Notes under the pieces: model-generated
Seen by the model: the letters and a program-made list of their open reading frames with translations, nothing else
Told to the model about the DNA's origin: nothing
Database searches by the model: none
Made by a program: the position numbers and the translations under genes
Shown: positions 15,302 to 23,847 of the stretch, in pieces
Layout of the letters: every line of letters starts with the position of its first letter
Numbering within the stretch: position 1 is the stretch's first letter
DNA from: an uncultured Lachnoanaerobaculum sp.
Lineage (GTDB): Bacteria; Bacillota; Clostridia; Lachnospirales; Lachnospiraceae
DNA: 51,907 nt
Direction: 5' to 3'
NCBI RefSeq assembly: GCF_938015485.1
Contig: NZ_CALLVU010000097.1
Coordinates: 1-51,907, forward strand

Positions 15302-16879
15302 ATGTCTGAGAATAAAGAACAATCAAGAAAAAGAGGTAAAAAAGAGAAAAAGAGAAGAAGTAAAGTCGCTTTGGGGGTTATAGTTGCCGGTGTTGTAGCA
15401 GTGGTAGGTGCTTACACTGTGAAAGCCAACACATATAGAACAAGATTTTTCCCACATACCGTCATTAACGGAATAGACGCATCTGAGAAAACTGTAGATG
15501 AAGTGCGTCAGGTGATGTCAAAACAGATTGACAATTTTGAAAGTACGATAAAGTCAAGAGGAAACAATGATGAGATAATAAAAGGAAGCGATGTCGGACT
15601 TGCATTTGTCAAGGATAACTCACTTGAGAATCTTTTAAACGAACAAAACAGTATGGCATGGATTGCCGAGATGAACGGCAAAAAGGATTTGAAGATAAAG
15701 TCTTCATTTACCGTAGACTCGGACAAGTTTGAGAATACCGTATCAAAGCTTAAGGCACTTGACGAGTCCAAGTTTGAAAAGCCTGTAGATGCAAAGATTT
15801 CAGATTTTGTACAGGGGTCGGGATACTCTATAATACCTGAGACAAATGGCAATACAATTGATATTGCAAAGGCCAAGGAGTATATAAAGAGTCAGCTTAT
15901 TACACTCAACAACGAGATAAATCTTGATTATGAGGATAATGATTTGTATGAGAAGCCGGCAAGGAGATCGGATGACCCCACTTTGAATGCGGCACTCAAG
16001 AATTTGAACAAGTATATTTCAGCCAGAATATCATATGACAAGCTTAATGTATTAAACGGTGATACTATACATAATTGGCTGACTGTGAACAGTGACGGAT
16101 CTGTAAGTATATCCGATGACGGAATAGCTTCATTTGTAAAGAAGGTATCAAATGCCTACAATACTGTGGGTAAGCCAAAGACCTTAAAGACATCATACGG
16201 TCCGACAGTTACAATAACAGGCGGATCATACGGATGGAAGGTAGACACCGAAAAAGAGAAGGCTGCTATAAGAACGCTTATAGAGGCCGGGGAGACTGCA
16301 AAGAGAGAACCTGAGTATTCAAGAAAAGCAGCTTCACATGGTGAAAATGACTACGGCAATTCATATGTGGAGGTAAATCTTACCGCACAGCATATGATAC
16401 TTATAAAGAACGGTTCAAAGGTACTTGAAAGTGACTTTGTATCGGGAAATGTTTCAAAGAACTGGACCACACCTCCGGGAGCATTTCCGCTTACATACAG
16501 AACAAGGAATGCAACATTAAAGGGTGAGGGTTATTCAACCCCTGTAAATTACTGGATGCCTTTTAACGGCGGTATAGGTTTCCACGATGCGCCTTGGAGA
16601 AGTGCATTCGGCGGACAGATATATAAGACTTCGGGTTCACACGGATGTGTCAACTTACCGCCTGCCGTTGCAAAGCAGCTATATGAATATGTGGATGCGG
16701 GATTCCCGGTACTTTGCTACAACCTGACTGAAGCGGCACCGGCTCCTGCTCCTGCAGAGACTTCTGCTGCAAGTACAGGTGAGACTACGGCAAGCAATCC
16801 TACTGAAGAAACGGTGGAACCTATAAGTGAGAATGTAAGTCCACAGGGTGGAAAGACAGCGGTTGAGATAGAACAGTAG
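15302..16879 (+). CDS. L,D-transpeptidase with peptidoglycan-binding repeats (YkuD type)
   Basis: A 525-residue secreted or membrane-anchored protein. A basic N-terminus rich in Lys and Arg is followed by one membrane helix (ALGVIVAGVVAVVGAYTV). Two PG_binding_4-type domains fill the middle, and the C-terminal YkuD catalytic domain has HDAPW and SHGCVNLP with the active Cys near residue 449. It makes 3-3 cross-links or attaches proteins to peptidoglycan outside the cell. A Pro/Ala/Thr/Glu-rich tail follows. The start at 15302 is chosen for the GGAG site 4-9 bases upstream; the longer frame overlaps recG. Confidence 0.9.
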   Translation: MSENKEQSRKRGKKEKKRRSKVALGVIVAGVVAVVGAYTVKANTYRTRFFPHTVINGIDASEKTVDEVRQVMSKQIDNFESTIKSRGNNDEIIKGSDVGLAFVKDNSLENLLNEQNSMAWIAEMNGKKDLKIKSSFTVDSDKFENTVSKLKALDESKFEKPVDAKISDFVQGSGYSIIPETNGNTIDIAKAKEYIKSQLITLNNEINLDYEDNDLYEKPARRSDDPTLNAALKNLNKYISARISYDKLNVLNGDTIHNWLTVNSDGSVSISDDGIASFVKKVSNAYNTVGKPKTLKTSYGPTVTITGGSYGWKVDTEKEKAAIRTLIEAGETAKREPEYSRKAASHGENDYGNSYVEVNLTAQHMILIKNGSKVLESDFVSGNVSKNWTTPPGAFPLTYRTRNATLKGEGYSTPVNYWMPFNGGIGFHDAPWRSAFGGQIYKTSGSHGCVNLPPAVAKQLYEYVDAGFPVLCYNLTEAAPAPAPAETSAASTGETTASNPTEETVEPISENVSPQGGKTAVEIEQ

Positions 16880-16880
16880 T

Positions 16881-17435
16881 ATGAGAGTTATTTCAGGAAC
16901 TGCAAGGAGTTTGGTATTAAAGACTCCGAAAGGAAATCTGACAAGGCCGACTACGGATAAGATAAAAGAGACGCTTTTTAATATGATTTCAAATGACTTA
17001 TATGATGCCACTTTCCTTGATATGTTTGCGGGAAGTGGCGGTATAGGCATTGAAGCTTTAAGCAGAGGAGCAAAGAAGGCTTACTTTTGTGACATTGACA
17101 GAGAGGCTATCGAATGTATTAAGTACAATCTTGCACATACAAAGCTTTCAGACAGAGCCGTTGTAATGAAAGGAAGCTTTGAAAGTAACCTTGATAAGAT
17201 AAAAAATTTTAAAGAAAGATTTGATATTATTTTTTTGGATCCTCCATATAAAAAGGAATTTGAAGATAAATGTCTTGATATTTTATTAAATTCCACATTG
17301 ATTGATGAGCATACATTGATTATAATTGAAGAAGATTTTAAGACTGATACGACCCATTTGGAAAAGGATTGGGATATAGTTAAAGTCAAAGAGTATAAGT
17401 CTAATAAACATATTTTTATACATAAGCGAGGGTGA
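16881..17435 (+). CDS. rsmD: 16S rRNA (guanine-966-N2)-methyltransferase
   Basis: A 184-residue RsmD. It opens MRVISGTARSLVLKTPKG with the conserved RPTTDKIKETLFN, a SAM-binding DMFAGSGGIGIEALSRGA and the catalytic DPPY motif. It modifies 16S rRNA in the small subunit. It starts one base after the transpeptidase stop and is followed by coaD, the normal rsmD-coaD pairing. Confidence 0.95.
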   Translation: MRVISGTARSLVLKTPKGNLTRPTTDKIKETLFNMISNDLYDATFLDMFAGSGGIGIEALSRGAKKAYFCDIDREAIECIKYNLAHTKLSDRAVVMKGSFESNLDKIKNFKERFDIIFLDPPYKKEFEDKCLDILLNSTLIDEHTLIIIEEDFKTDTTHLEKDWDIVKVKEYKSNKHIFIHKRG

Positions 17436-17437
17436 CT

Positions 17438-17941
17438 ATGGCTAAAGCTATTTATCCGGGAAGTTTTGATCCTATTACCAATGGACATATTGATATAATT
17501 GAGAGAGCTGCTAAGATGTTTGACAAGGTAATTGTCGGAGTACTTATCAATTCGGCCAAAGATCCGCTCTTTACACCGTCCGAGAGGGTGGATATGATAA
17601 AGGGCGTGGTAGGACACCTACCGAATATAGAAGTTTTGGAATTTGACGGTTTATTGGTGGATTTTGCTCATGAGCAGAACTGTAATATTTTGGTCAGGGG
17701 ACTTAGAGTAATAACCGATTTTGAATATGAATTGCAATTGGCTCAGACTAATAAAATAATTGCACCGAACTTAGAGACTGTTTTCTTGAGCACAAACTTG
17801 AAATATTCATATTTAAGTTCAAGCATCGTTAAGGAGATAGCGGTATACGATGGAGATATCAGTCATTTCGTAAGAGAAGATATAAGAAAAAGGATTATGG
17901 AAAGACTGCGTGAAAAAGGTCTGAGGAGAAGTAATGAGTAG
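17438..17941 (+). CDS. coaD: Phosphopantetheine adenylyltransferase
   Basis: A 167-residue CoaD that makes dephospho-CoA in CoA synthesis. It starts MAKAIYPGSFDPITNGHIDI with the T/H-x-G-H nucleotidyltransferase motif, and carries VRGLRVITDFEYELQLAQ and YSYLSSSIVKEIA. The ATG at 17438 follows GAGGG and is preferred over the in-frame GTG at 17432. It overlaps the next gene by 8 bases. Confidence 0.95.
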   Translation: MAKAIYPGSFDPITNGHIDIIERAAKMFDKVIVGVLINSAKDPLFTPSERVDMIKGVVGHLPNIEVLEFDGLLVDFAHEQNCNILVRGLRVITDFEYELQLAQTNKIIAPNLETVFLSTNLKYSYLSSSIVKEIAVYDGDISHFVREDIRKRIMERLREKGLRRSNE

Positions 17942-18602
17942 AATCGAACAGGTAATAACAGAGATAGAGGAGTTTGTAAACAGATGTAAAACTGTTACAC
18001 TGTCAAACTCGATAATAAAGGTAAACAAGGAAGAGTTCGTTGCACTGTTGAATGAACTGAGACAGGAAATACCTGAGGAAGTTACACAGTCACAGAAAGT
18101 TATCAGCAACAAGGAAAGTATATTGCTTGATGCAAAGGATAAGGCTGAAAAGGAAATACTTGATGCAAATTTAAAAAGTAACTCCATAAAGGATGACGCA
18201 AAGAGAAAGGCCGATGCTATAATCTTAAGCGCAAGGAAGGAGTCCGAGGCTATTATGCTTGAGGCCAATAAGCTGAAGTCTCAACTTGTTAATGAGAATC
18301 AGATTATGCAGGCGGCGTATGCGGAGTCCGACAGGATAATAGCATATGCGAGGATGGATGCCGATAAGATAATTTATGAGGCCAATGCGGAAGCCGATGA
18401 ACTTAGAAAATCATCTGTAAGATATGCGGATGAACTTTTGCAGAGTATTCAGGAGATTATCTCGGGGACATTGGTGGACGGCCAAAACAAATTTGCTCAG
18501 TATTTGAATTCACTGCAGTATTATACGGAAGAGATCGGAAAGAATAGACAGGAGCTTGCAACCAGTATTGTTCCTGCAGATCCGAATTCACAGGAACAAT
18601 GA
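17934..18602 (+). CDS. Coiled-coil protein, DivIVA/V-ATPase-E-like
   Basis: A 222-residue cytosolic protein, mostly long alpha-helical coiled coil rich in Ala, Glu, Lys and Asp (AKDKAEKEILDANLKSNSIK onward). The N-terminal part (EEFVNRCKTVTLSN ... VNKEEFVALLNELR) is typical of an uncharacterised Lachnospiraceae family encoded after coaD. A role in division-site or envelope scaffolding is a guess from the DivIVA-like pattern. It overlaps coaD by 8 bases and is followed by a terminator. Confidence 0.6.
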   Translation: MSRIEQVITEIEEFVNRCKTVTLSNSIIKVNKEEFVALLNELRQEIPEEVTQSQKVISNKESILLDAKDKAEKEILDANLKSNSIKDDAKRKADAIILSARKESEAIMLEANKLKSQLVNENQIMQAAYAESDRIIAYARMDADKIIYEANAEADELRKSSVRYADELLQSIQEIISGTLVDGQNKFAQYLNSLQYYTEEIGKNRQELATSIVPADPNSQEQ

Positions 18603-18604
18603 TT

Positions 18605-18628
18605 GGGCTGCCAAGCAGCCCATTTTTT
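18605..18628 (+). terminator. Rho-independent terminator
   Basis: GGGCTGC (18605-18611), CAA and GCAGCCC (18615-18621) form a perfect 7-bp GC-rich stem followed by a T-run. Confidence 0.92.
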
Positions 18629-18651
18629 GCGTAATTAAGATAGAGGTATAT

Positions 18652-20064
18652 ATGATACAGGAAAAAGATTTGCCTAAAGCCTATAAAGATGCGATGAAGG
18701 ATCTTTTGGGAGCTGAATATGATGCTTATATAGACTCACTGTATGAAAAACCGTATGTAGGTATCAGAACGAACTTATTAAAGCTTACCCCTGACAGACT
18801 AAAGGAGCTTCTTGACAGAGATTTTAAGAGTGTGCCATGGGTAAAAGAAGGATTTTATTTTGAAGAAGAAAAAGGAGTTCTTAACACTCCTTCAATAAAA
18901 TATGATGAAAAGATAAAGAGTATATCAAAAAATCCGTATTATTTTGCAGGGCTTTATTATATACAGGAGCCTTCAGCCATGACACCTGCAAGTGTTGCAG
19001 GTATAGTGCCGGGTGATAAGGTACTTGATCTTTGTGCGGCACCGGGAGGAAAGTCAACACAGGCTGCTTCATATTTGCAGGGTGAGGGATTACTTGTAAC
19101 AAATGATTTTTCAGCTTCCAGAGTAAAGGCGTTACAAAAAAATATAGAGGTGAGCGGTATTGACAATGTACTTATCACCAATGAGGATCCTAAGAATCTT
19201 TCAAAGATATATATTGAATATTTTGACAAGATAATTGTGGATGCTCCTTGTTCCGGAGAGGGAATGTTTAGAAGAGACAGTGCGGTGTTTAAGGCATATC
19301 TTGGAAGAGGACCTGAGTTTTTCACAGGGATTCAGGTGAGTATATTGAATGAGGCCGCCAAGATGTTAAAGCCGGGAGGCACTTTGGTATACTCCACCTG
19401 CACATATTCAAGCATTGAGGATGAAGGAAGTCTTATAAATTTCCTTGAAAATCACAGTGATTTTACTATAGAAAAGATTATGCCTGAGTTCGGATTTGAA
19501 GAGTCTAAAAAGCTGCCGGGGACTGTAAGACTTTTTCCGCATAAACTAAAGGGAGAGGGACATTTTGTAGCGAGGCTTAAAAAGAAAGGCAGCGAAACGG
19601 AAATTGTAAGTAGAGACAATAAAAAGGAAAAGAATAAAAGAAAGAAACCGCCGAAGTTACCTGAGGAGCTTTTGGATTTTTTAAAGAAAATAAAGCGTGA
19701 TTGGGATTATGAGAGGATTTTTATCAATAAGGACTATGCTTACTATCTGCCGAAAGACGCACTGATTGACAAAAGCCTTCACTATATCAGAACAGGACTG
19801 CTTCTGGGTGAGGTAAAGAAAAACAGATTTGAGCCTTTTCAAGCTTTGGCTATGAATATAAAGTTTGATGAGTGGGAAAATCCGCTTAATCTGCATGCAG
19901 ATGATGAAAGAGTAATAAAGTATTTAAAGGGTGAGACTATAGAGGCTGATGACGAGTACAACGGAATCAGGCTTGTATGTGTGGACGGATTTTCACTGGG
20001 TTTTGTAAAGCAGAACAAAAGAAGCTGTAAAAACAAGTATTATCAGGGCTGGAGATGGATGTAA
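18652..20064 (+). CDS. rRNA cytosine-C5 methyltransferase (RsmF/NOP2/Sun type)
   Basis: A 470-residue methyltransferase of the NOL1/NOP2/Sun family. Seen are the SAM-binding LDLCAAPGGKSTQ, the catalytic DAPCSGEGMFRR and the second cysteine in YSTCTY. The C-terminal half with the KEKNKRKK basic stretch and a PUA-like end fits RsmF/YebU-type enzymes acting on 16S rRNA. The start at 18652 (MIQEKDLPKAYK) has GAGG upstream; the longer frame begins inside the previous gene and terminator. Its stop overlaps the next start (TAATG). Confidence 0.9.
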   Translation: MIQEKDLPKAYKDAMKDLLGAEYDAYIDSLYEKPYVGIRTNLLKLTPDRLKELLDRDFKSVPWVKEGFYFEEEKGVLNTPSIKYDEKIKSISKNPYYFAGLYYIQEPSAMTPASVAGIVPGDKVLDLCAAPGGKSTQAASYLQGEGLLVTNDFSASRVKALQKNIEVSGIDNVLITNEDPKNLSKIYIEYFDKIIVDAPCSGEGMFRRDSAVFKAYLGRGPEFFTGIQVSILNEAAKMLKPGGTLVYSTCTYSSIEDEGSLINFLENHSDFTIEKIMPEFGFEESKKLPGTVRLFPHKLKGEGHFVARLKKKGSETEIVSRDNKKEKNKRKKPPKLPEELLDFLKKIKRDWDYERIFINKDYAYYLPKDALIDKSLHYIRTGLLLGEVKKNRFEPFQALAMNIKFDEWENPLNLHADDERVIKYLKGETIEADDEYNGIRLVCVDGFSLGFVKQNKRSCKNKYYQGWRWM

Positions 20065-20762
20065 TGGTTGTCAGAGTGGATAAGATTATGTCTGAGCTTG
20101 GCTTTGGCAGTCGCAGTGAAATCAAAAAATACGCCAAAGCCGGTAAGATAAGAATAAACGATAAAGTTATAAAAAAGGCTGATGAGAAGATAGACAGTGA
20201 AAGAGATAAGCTGTATTTTGAAGGCAGGCAGGTGGTTGTGGAAGAGTTTGAGACCTATGTACTTTATAAGCCGGCAGGATATGTATGTGCGACTAAGGAC
20301 AATGTACACAAAACGGTTATGGAGCTTATTGATTCAGACAGGAAAAATATTGTGCCTGTGGGCAGACTTGACCTTGATACGGAAGGACTTTTGATTTTGA
20401 CAAATGACGGAGCACTAAATCACAGGCTGGTATCGCCGGCATCTCATGTGGATAAGATATATTATGCAAAATTTGAAGGTACTTTAGCAGATGACGCCAT
20501 AGAGTGCACGGCTAAGGGGCTTGATATAGGTGAGGGTGAGGTGTCAAAGCCTGCAAAGCTTGAAATTCTGTCAAGTGATGAGGTGAAACTTACCATACAT
20601 GAGGGCAAGTTTCATCAGGTAAAGAGAATGATAAAAGCTCTTGGAGGTGAGGTGACATATCTTAAAAGAATTGCTTTCGGAGGGCTGAACCTTGACGATT
20701 TGAATCTCAAAAAGGGTGAAAGTAGGAAAATAACTAAGGAAGAGATGGAGAAGTTAAAGTGA
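20064..20762 (+). CDS. RsuA/RluB-family pseudouridine synthase
   Basis: A 232-residue enzyme with an N-terminal S4 RNA-binding domain (VRVDKIMSELGFGSRSEIKK) and a catalytic domain with GRLDLDTEGLLILTNDG, where the Asp of RLD is the nucleophile. It converts a uridine in ribosomal RNA; which one (RsuA or RluB site) cannot be settled. The ATG at 20064 overlaps the methyltransferase stop, and the next gene's GTG overlaps its own stop. Confidence 0.9.
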   Translation: MVVRVDKIMSELGFGSRSEIKKYAKAGKIRINDKVIKKADEKIDSERDKLYFEGRQVVVEEFETYVLYKPAGYVCATKDNVHKTVMELIDSDRKNIVPVGRLDLDTEGLLILTNDGALNHRLVSPASHVDKIYYAKFEGTLADDAIECTAKGLDIGEGEVSKPAKLEILSSDEVKLTIHEGKFHQVKRMIKALGGEVTYLKRIAFGGLNLDDLNLKKGESRKITKEEMEKLK

Positions 20763-21403
20763 TAAAGAATATTAAAGCGTGCATATTCGATCTGGACGGA
20801 ACGCTGGTGGACTCTATGTGGATGTGGCCTGACATAGACAGGGAGTATCTTGGCAGATTCGGGATTGAATATGATGACAATTTAAAAAATGAGATAGACG
20901 GTATCAGCTTTCATGAGACTGCCGTATACTTTAAAAATAAGTTCGGTATATCGGACAGTGTTGAAAAGATATGTAAGGACTGGGAGGAAATGGCATATGA
21001 TAAGTACAAGTATGAGGTCAAGGAAAAGCCCGGTTGCAAAAAGTTTTTGGAGCATATAAGGTCAAAAGGAATCAAGATGGGGATTGCGACAAGCAATAAC
21101 AGGTCAATGGTGGATGTGGTCTTGGAATCCTTAAATATGAAAGATTTCTTTGAGGTAATCACCACATCGGATGAAGTGAAAAGGGGTAAGCCTGCACCTG
21201 ATGTGTACCTTACCACTGCAAAGCTTCTTAATGTGGAACCGAAAAACTGCCTGGTATTTGAAGATGTTGTAGCAGGTATAATATCAGGTAAGTCGGCAGG
21301 TATGAAAGTCTGTGCAATCGAAGACGATTTTACAAAGGAAGTCAGACAAAAGAAAAAGGAGTTGTCAGACTACTATATAGTAGACTACAGTGAGTTGATA
21401 TGA
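20759..21403 (+). CDS. HAD-family hydrolase, beta-phosphoglucomutase-like
   Basis: A 214-residue HAD phosphatase. The opening CIFDLDGTLVDSMWMW holds the catalytic DxD, IATSN is motif II and EDVVAGI is the motif IV Mg site. The cap domain is of subfamily IA type, close to PgmB-like enzymes. The substrate is unknown. The GTG start at 20759 overlaps the stop of the pseudouridine synthase by four bases, so it is translationally coupled. Confidence 0.85.
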   Translation: MIKNIKACIFDLDGTLVDSMWMWPDIDREYLGRFGIEYDDNLKNEIDGISFHETAVYFKNKFGISDSVEKICKDWEEMAYDKYKYEVKEKPGCKKFLEHIRSKGIKMGIATSNNRSMVDVVLESLNMKDFFEVITTSDEVKRGKPAPDVYLTTAKLLNVEPKNCLVFEDVVAGIISGKSAGMKVCAIEDDFTKEVRQKKKELSDYYIVDYSELI

Positions 21404-21945
21404 TAAAGAAAAAAGGTGAGTACGGATATAGAAAGTACTTCAAGATAAAAAACGGGATAATGATTGGTTTTTTTATTATCGTTATTTTGGTACTTTTTAT
21501 AGCTTCAAAGCATACTAAAGAAAATATGTCAAGGATTCTTTTGGTGTCATCCATACTTATGGTACTGCCTATGGCAAATCTTTTATCGCCTTTTTTGGTA
21601 GTGTTTAAGTACAGGTCATGTGAATACGGTCTTGTAAAACCGTACTTGGAAGATAAACATTTTTTGTTTGATATTATCCTTACTATGAAGGAACAGGTTA
21701 TGCCTCTTGATATCATATATATTGACGGAGAGAGGATATTTTGTGTTCTTTCAAATAAGGCTGACAAAAGAAAAACCGAAGACTTTATAAAAGAAAGAAT
21801 GAAACTTGGGGGAATAAGTGTGAATGTAAAGGTCTGTGAAAGTATAAATGAATTAAAAAAGTTTATAAAAATCTCGCAGACAGAAGAGAATGTTGACAAT
21901 AAATTAAATGAGATTAGGGCAATCTTAAAAAGCCTGTCGGTATAA
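21400..21945 (+). CDS. Small two-helix membrane protein, unknown
   Basis: 181 residues. A basic N-terminus, two membrane segments (about residues 18-38 and 44-68) and a soluble C-terminal domain of about 110 residues with no motif I recognise. It overlaps the HAD gene by four bases and its stop overlaps the start of the next synthase gene (TAATG). Strict coupling within an RNA-modification operon suggests conservation, but no function can be assigned. Confidence 0.6.
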   Translation: MIKKKGEYGYRKYFKIKNGIMIGFFIIVILVLFIASKHTKENMSRILLVSSILMVLPMANLLSPFLVVFKYRSCEYGLVKPYLEDKHFLFDIILTMKEQVMPLDIIYIDGERIFCVLSNKADKRKTEDFIKERMKLGGISVNVKVCESINELKKFIKISQTEENVDNKLNEIRAILKSLSV

Positions 21946-22964
21946 TGGTTGAGATAATTGTAGGAAAGAACGAAAGCGGTCAGAGGCTTGACAGAGTATT
22001 GGAAAAGATATTTGTAAATGCAAATGCAGGCTTAATCTTTAAGATGCTCAGAAAGAAAAATATTACACTGGATGATAAGAAGGCTGACGGCAAGGAGAGA
22101 CTGATGCTTGGATCAAGTATCAAACTTTGGTTTTCAGATGAAAGTTTTGAAAAACTTACAGGAAAGAAAAATCTTTTAAAGACGGTCAAGGCTGAAAATA
22201 CAGATAATGATGATAAGGCGGCTGCATTCAAGTCATATATAGTATATGAAGATGAGAACACTGTAATTATAAATAAGCCGGCCGGATTGTTGTCACAAAA
22301 GGCACAGGCAAATGATATATCTGTAAATGATTTGCTTTTAGAGTACCTTCATTTTGATGAGACCGCTTTGAATACTTTTAAGCCGTCTATTTGCAACAGA
22401 CTTGACAGAAATACCTCGGGACTTTTGGTGTGCGGTAAGACTCTGGAAGGGCTTAGAGTAAATAATGAACTGATAAAGACAAAGGCGGTAAAAAAGTTCT
22501 ATTTGGCTCTTGTGAAGGGAAAAGTAAGTGAAAAATGTGCTATATCCGGTTGGCTTTATAAGGACGAAAAGACCAATAAGGTACTTATAAAAAATGCCGA
22601 GTTTGAAAAATCTGATTATATACAGACGGAGTACGAGCCTATAGGATATTTTGATGATGCCACTTTACTGTCGGTAAAGCTGATTACAGGAAAGACACAT
22701 CAGATAAGGGCACATCTGGCAAGTATATCACATCCGATAATAGGTGATTTCAAGTACGGCAACAGGTCTGTAAATGAAGTCTATAAGAAAAAATACGGAA
22801 TAAAATGGCAAATGCTGCATTCTTATAAACTTGTATACGAAAATGAGGACATATCGGATACAGAGACTTTCAAAGCGCTAAAGGGCAGGTGCTTTGTGGC
22901 TGAGTATAACGGTGATTTCAGAAAGGTGATAGGAGATGGGAACTTGGAAGACAAGAGGTCTTAG
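21945..22964 (+). CDS. RluA-family pseudouridine synthase
   Basis: A 339-residue RluA/RluC-type 23S rRNA pseudouridine synthase. An N-terminal S4-like RNA-binding domain (GQRLDRVLEKIFVNANAG) is followed by a catalytic domain with NKPAGLLSQ and CNRLDRNTSGLLVCGKT, in which the Asp of the RLDRNTSG motif attacks the base, and TGKTHQIRAHLA. The start at 21945 overlaps the previous stop. The last 29 bases overlap recU. Confidence 0.92.
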   Translation: MVEIIVGKNESGQRLDRVLEKIFVNANAGLIFKMLRKKNITLDDKKADGKERLMLGSSIKLWFSDESFEKLTGKKNLLKTVKAENTDNDDKAAAFKSYIVYEDENTVIINKPAGLLSQKAQANDISVNDLLLEYLHFDETALNTFKPSICNRLDRNTSGLLVCGKTLEGLRVNNELIKTKAVKKFYLALVKGKVSEKCAISGWLYKDEKTNKVLIKNAEFEKSDYIQTEYEPIGYFDDATLLSVKLITGKTHQIRAHLASISHPIIGDFKYGNRSVNEVYKKKYGIKWQMLHSYKLVYENEDISDTETFKALKGRCFVAEYNGDFRKVIGDGNLEDKRS

Positions 22965-23466
22965 AGGCTCGGCACTTGAAGAGTATATAAACTATTCAAA
23001 TGAAAAGTACAGAGAATCGGGGCTTGCACTTATTCAAAAGATACCCACCCCCATCACACCTATTGATATTGATAAGAGTACAAGGCATATCACATTGGCA
23101 TACTTTGATAAGAAGTCAACTGTGGACTATATCGGGGCGGTACAGGGGTTACCTGTATGCTTTGATGCCAAGGAGTGTGCGACTGCAAGCTTTTCTTTGG
23201 CAAATGTACATGAGCATCAGTTTAAATTTATGTGCGAGTTTGAAAAGCAGGGCGGTATTGCTTTTTTGATTATATTTTTCAAGTCACTTGATAAGATTAT
23301 GTATGTGCCGCTAAGTGATTTGAGAGTATTTATGGACAGAATGTATGCAGGCGGAAAAAAGAGTTTTAAATTTGAAGAGTTGAACTCGGAATATGAGATA
23401 CCCAAAAAAGGCGATATTATCGTGCATTATCTTGAAAGTCTGAGTTCATATCTTTTGGACAGGTAA
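22936..23466 (+). CDS. recU: Holliday junction resolvase RecU
   Basis: A 176-residue RecU, the Gram-positive junction resolvase. It starts MGTWKTRGLRGSALEEYIN, carries STVDYIGAVQGLPVCFDAKE (the metal-binding D and ExK-type residues of the PD-D/ExK fold), and HEHQFKFMCEFEKQGGIAFL. GATAGGAG-type site lies upstream inside the synthase gene. It resolves recombination intermediates in the cytosol. RecG and RecU both lie in this window but about 8 kb apart. Confidence 0.92.
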   Translation: MGTWKTRGLRGSALEEYINYSNEKYRESGLALIQKIPTPITPIDIDKSTRHITLAYFDKKSTVDYIGAVQGLPVCFDAKECATASFSLANVHEHQFKFMCEFEKQGGIAFLIIFFKSLDKIMYVPLSDLRVFMDRMYAGGKKSFKFEELNSEYEIPKKGDIIVHYLESLSSYLLDR

Positions 23467-23479
23467 AGGAGAGATTAGT

Positions 23480-23845
23480 ATGAAACATATTGATGCCAGA
23501 ATTTACAGCGGAAAAACAAATTTTGAGTGGAAAGATTTAAAGCTCAATCATAAAGGTTTGCTCCCTGTTATCGTTCAGGATTTTGTAGACAATTCCGTTT
23601 TATTATATACATATATGAATGAAGATGCATGGAATAAGACTTTATCTACAGGTCTGTTCACTTATTTTTCAGATATACACAACAGGTCAATAGTGAAGGG
23701 CAAAAAGTACGGCAATTATCAATATGTAAGAGAACTGTTTTTGAACGGGGAAAAGGATGCGCTTTTGGTAAAAGTCTACTCTGTGGCACCTATATGCGGT
23801 GACGGCAAAAAGAGTTGTTTTTTCAATGATATAGAGGAAATATAG
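23480..23845 (+). CDS. hisI: HisI-like phosphoribosyl-AMP cyclohydrolase, divergent
   Basis: A 121-residue protein of the HisI (PRA-CH) family: GLLPVIVQDFVDNSVLLYTYMN, FTYFSDIHNRSIVKGKKYGN and the Cys-rich end VAPICGDGKKSCFF. HisI normally hydrolyses phosphoribosyl-AMP in histidine synthesis. Here the conserved Asp cluster (usually D-C-D-x-D) is N-G-E-K-D, and the His after the first Cys (ACHTG) is Gly, so two metal ligands and one candidate catalytic His are altered. It is not in a his operon: recU precedes it and an antiporter follows three bases later. Its activity is therefore doubtful. Confidence 0.7.
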   Translation: MKHIDARIYSGKTNFEWKDLKLNHKGLLPVIVQDFVDNSVLLYTYMNEDAWNKTLSTGLFTYFSDIHNRSIVKGKKYGNYQYVRELFLNGEKDALLVKVYSVAPICGDGKKSCFFNDIEEI

Positions 23846-23847
23846 TT

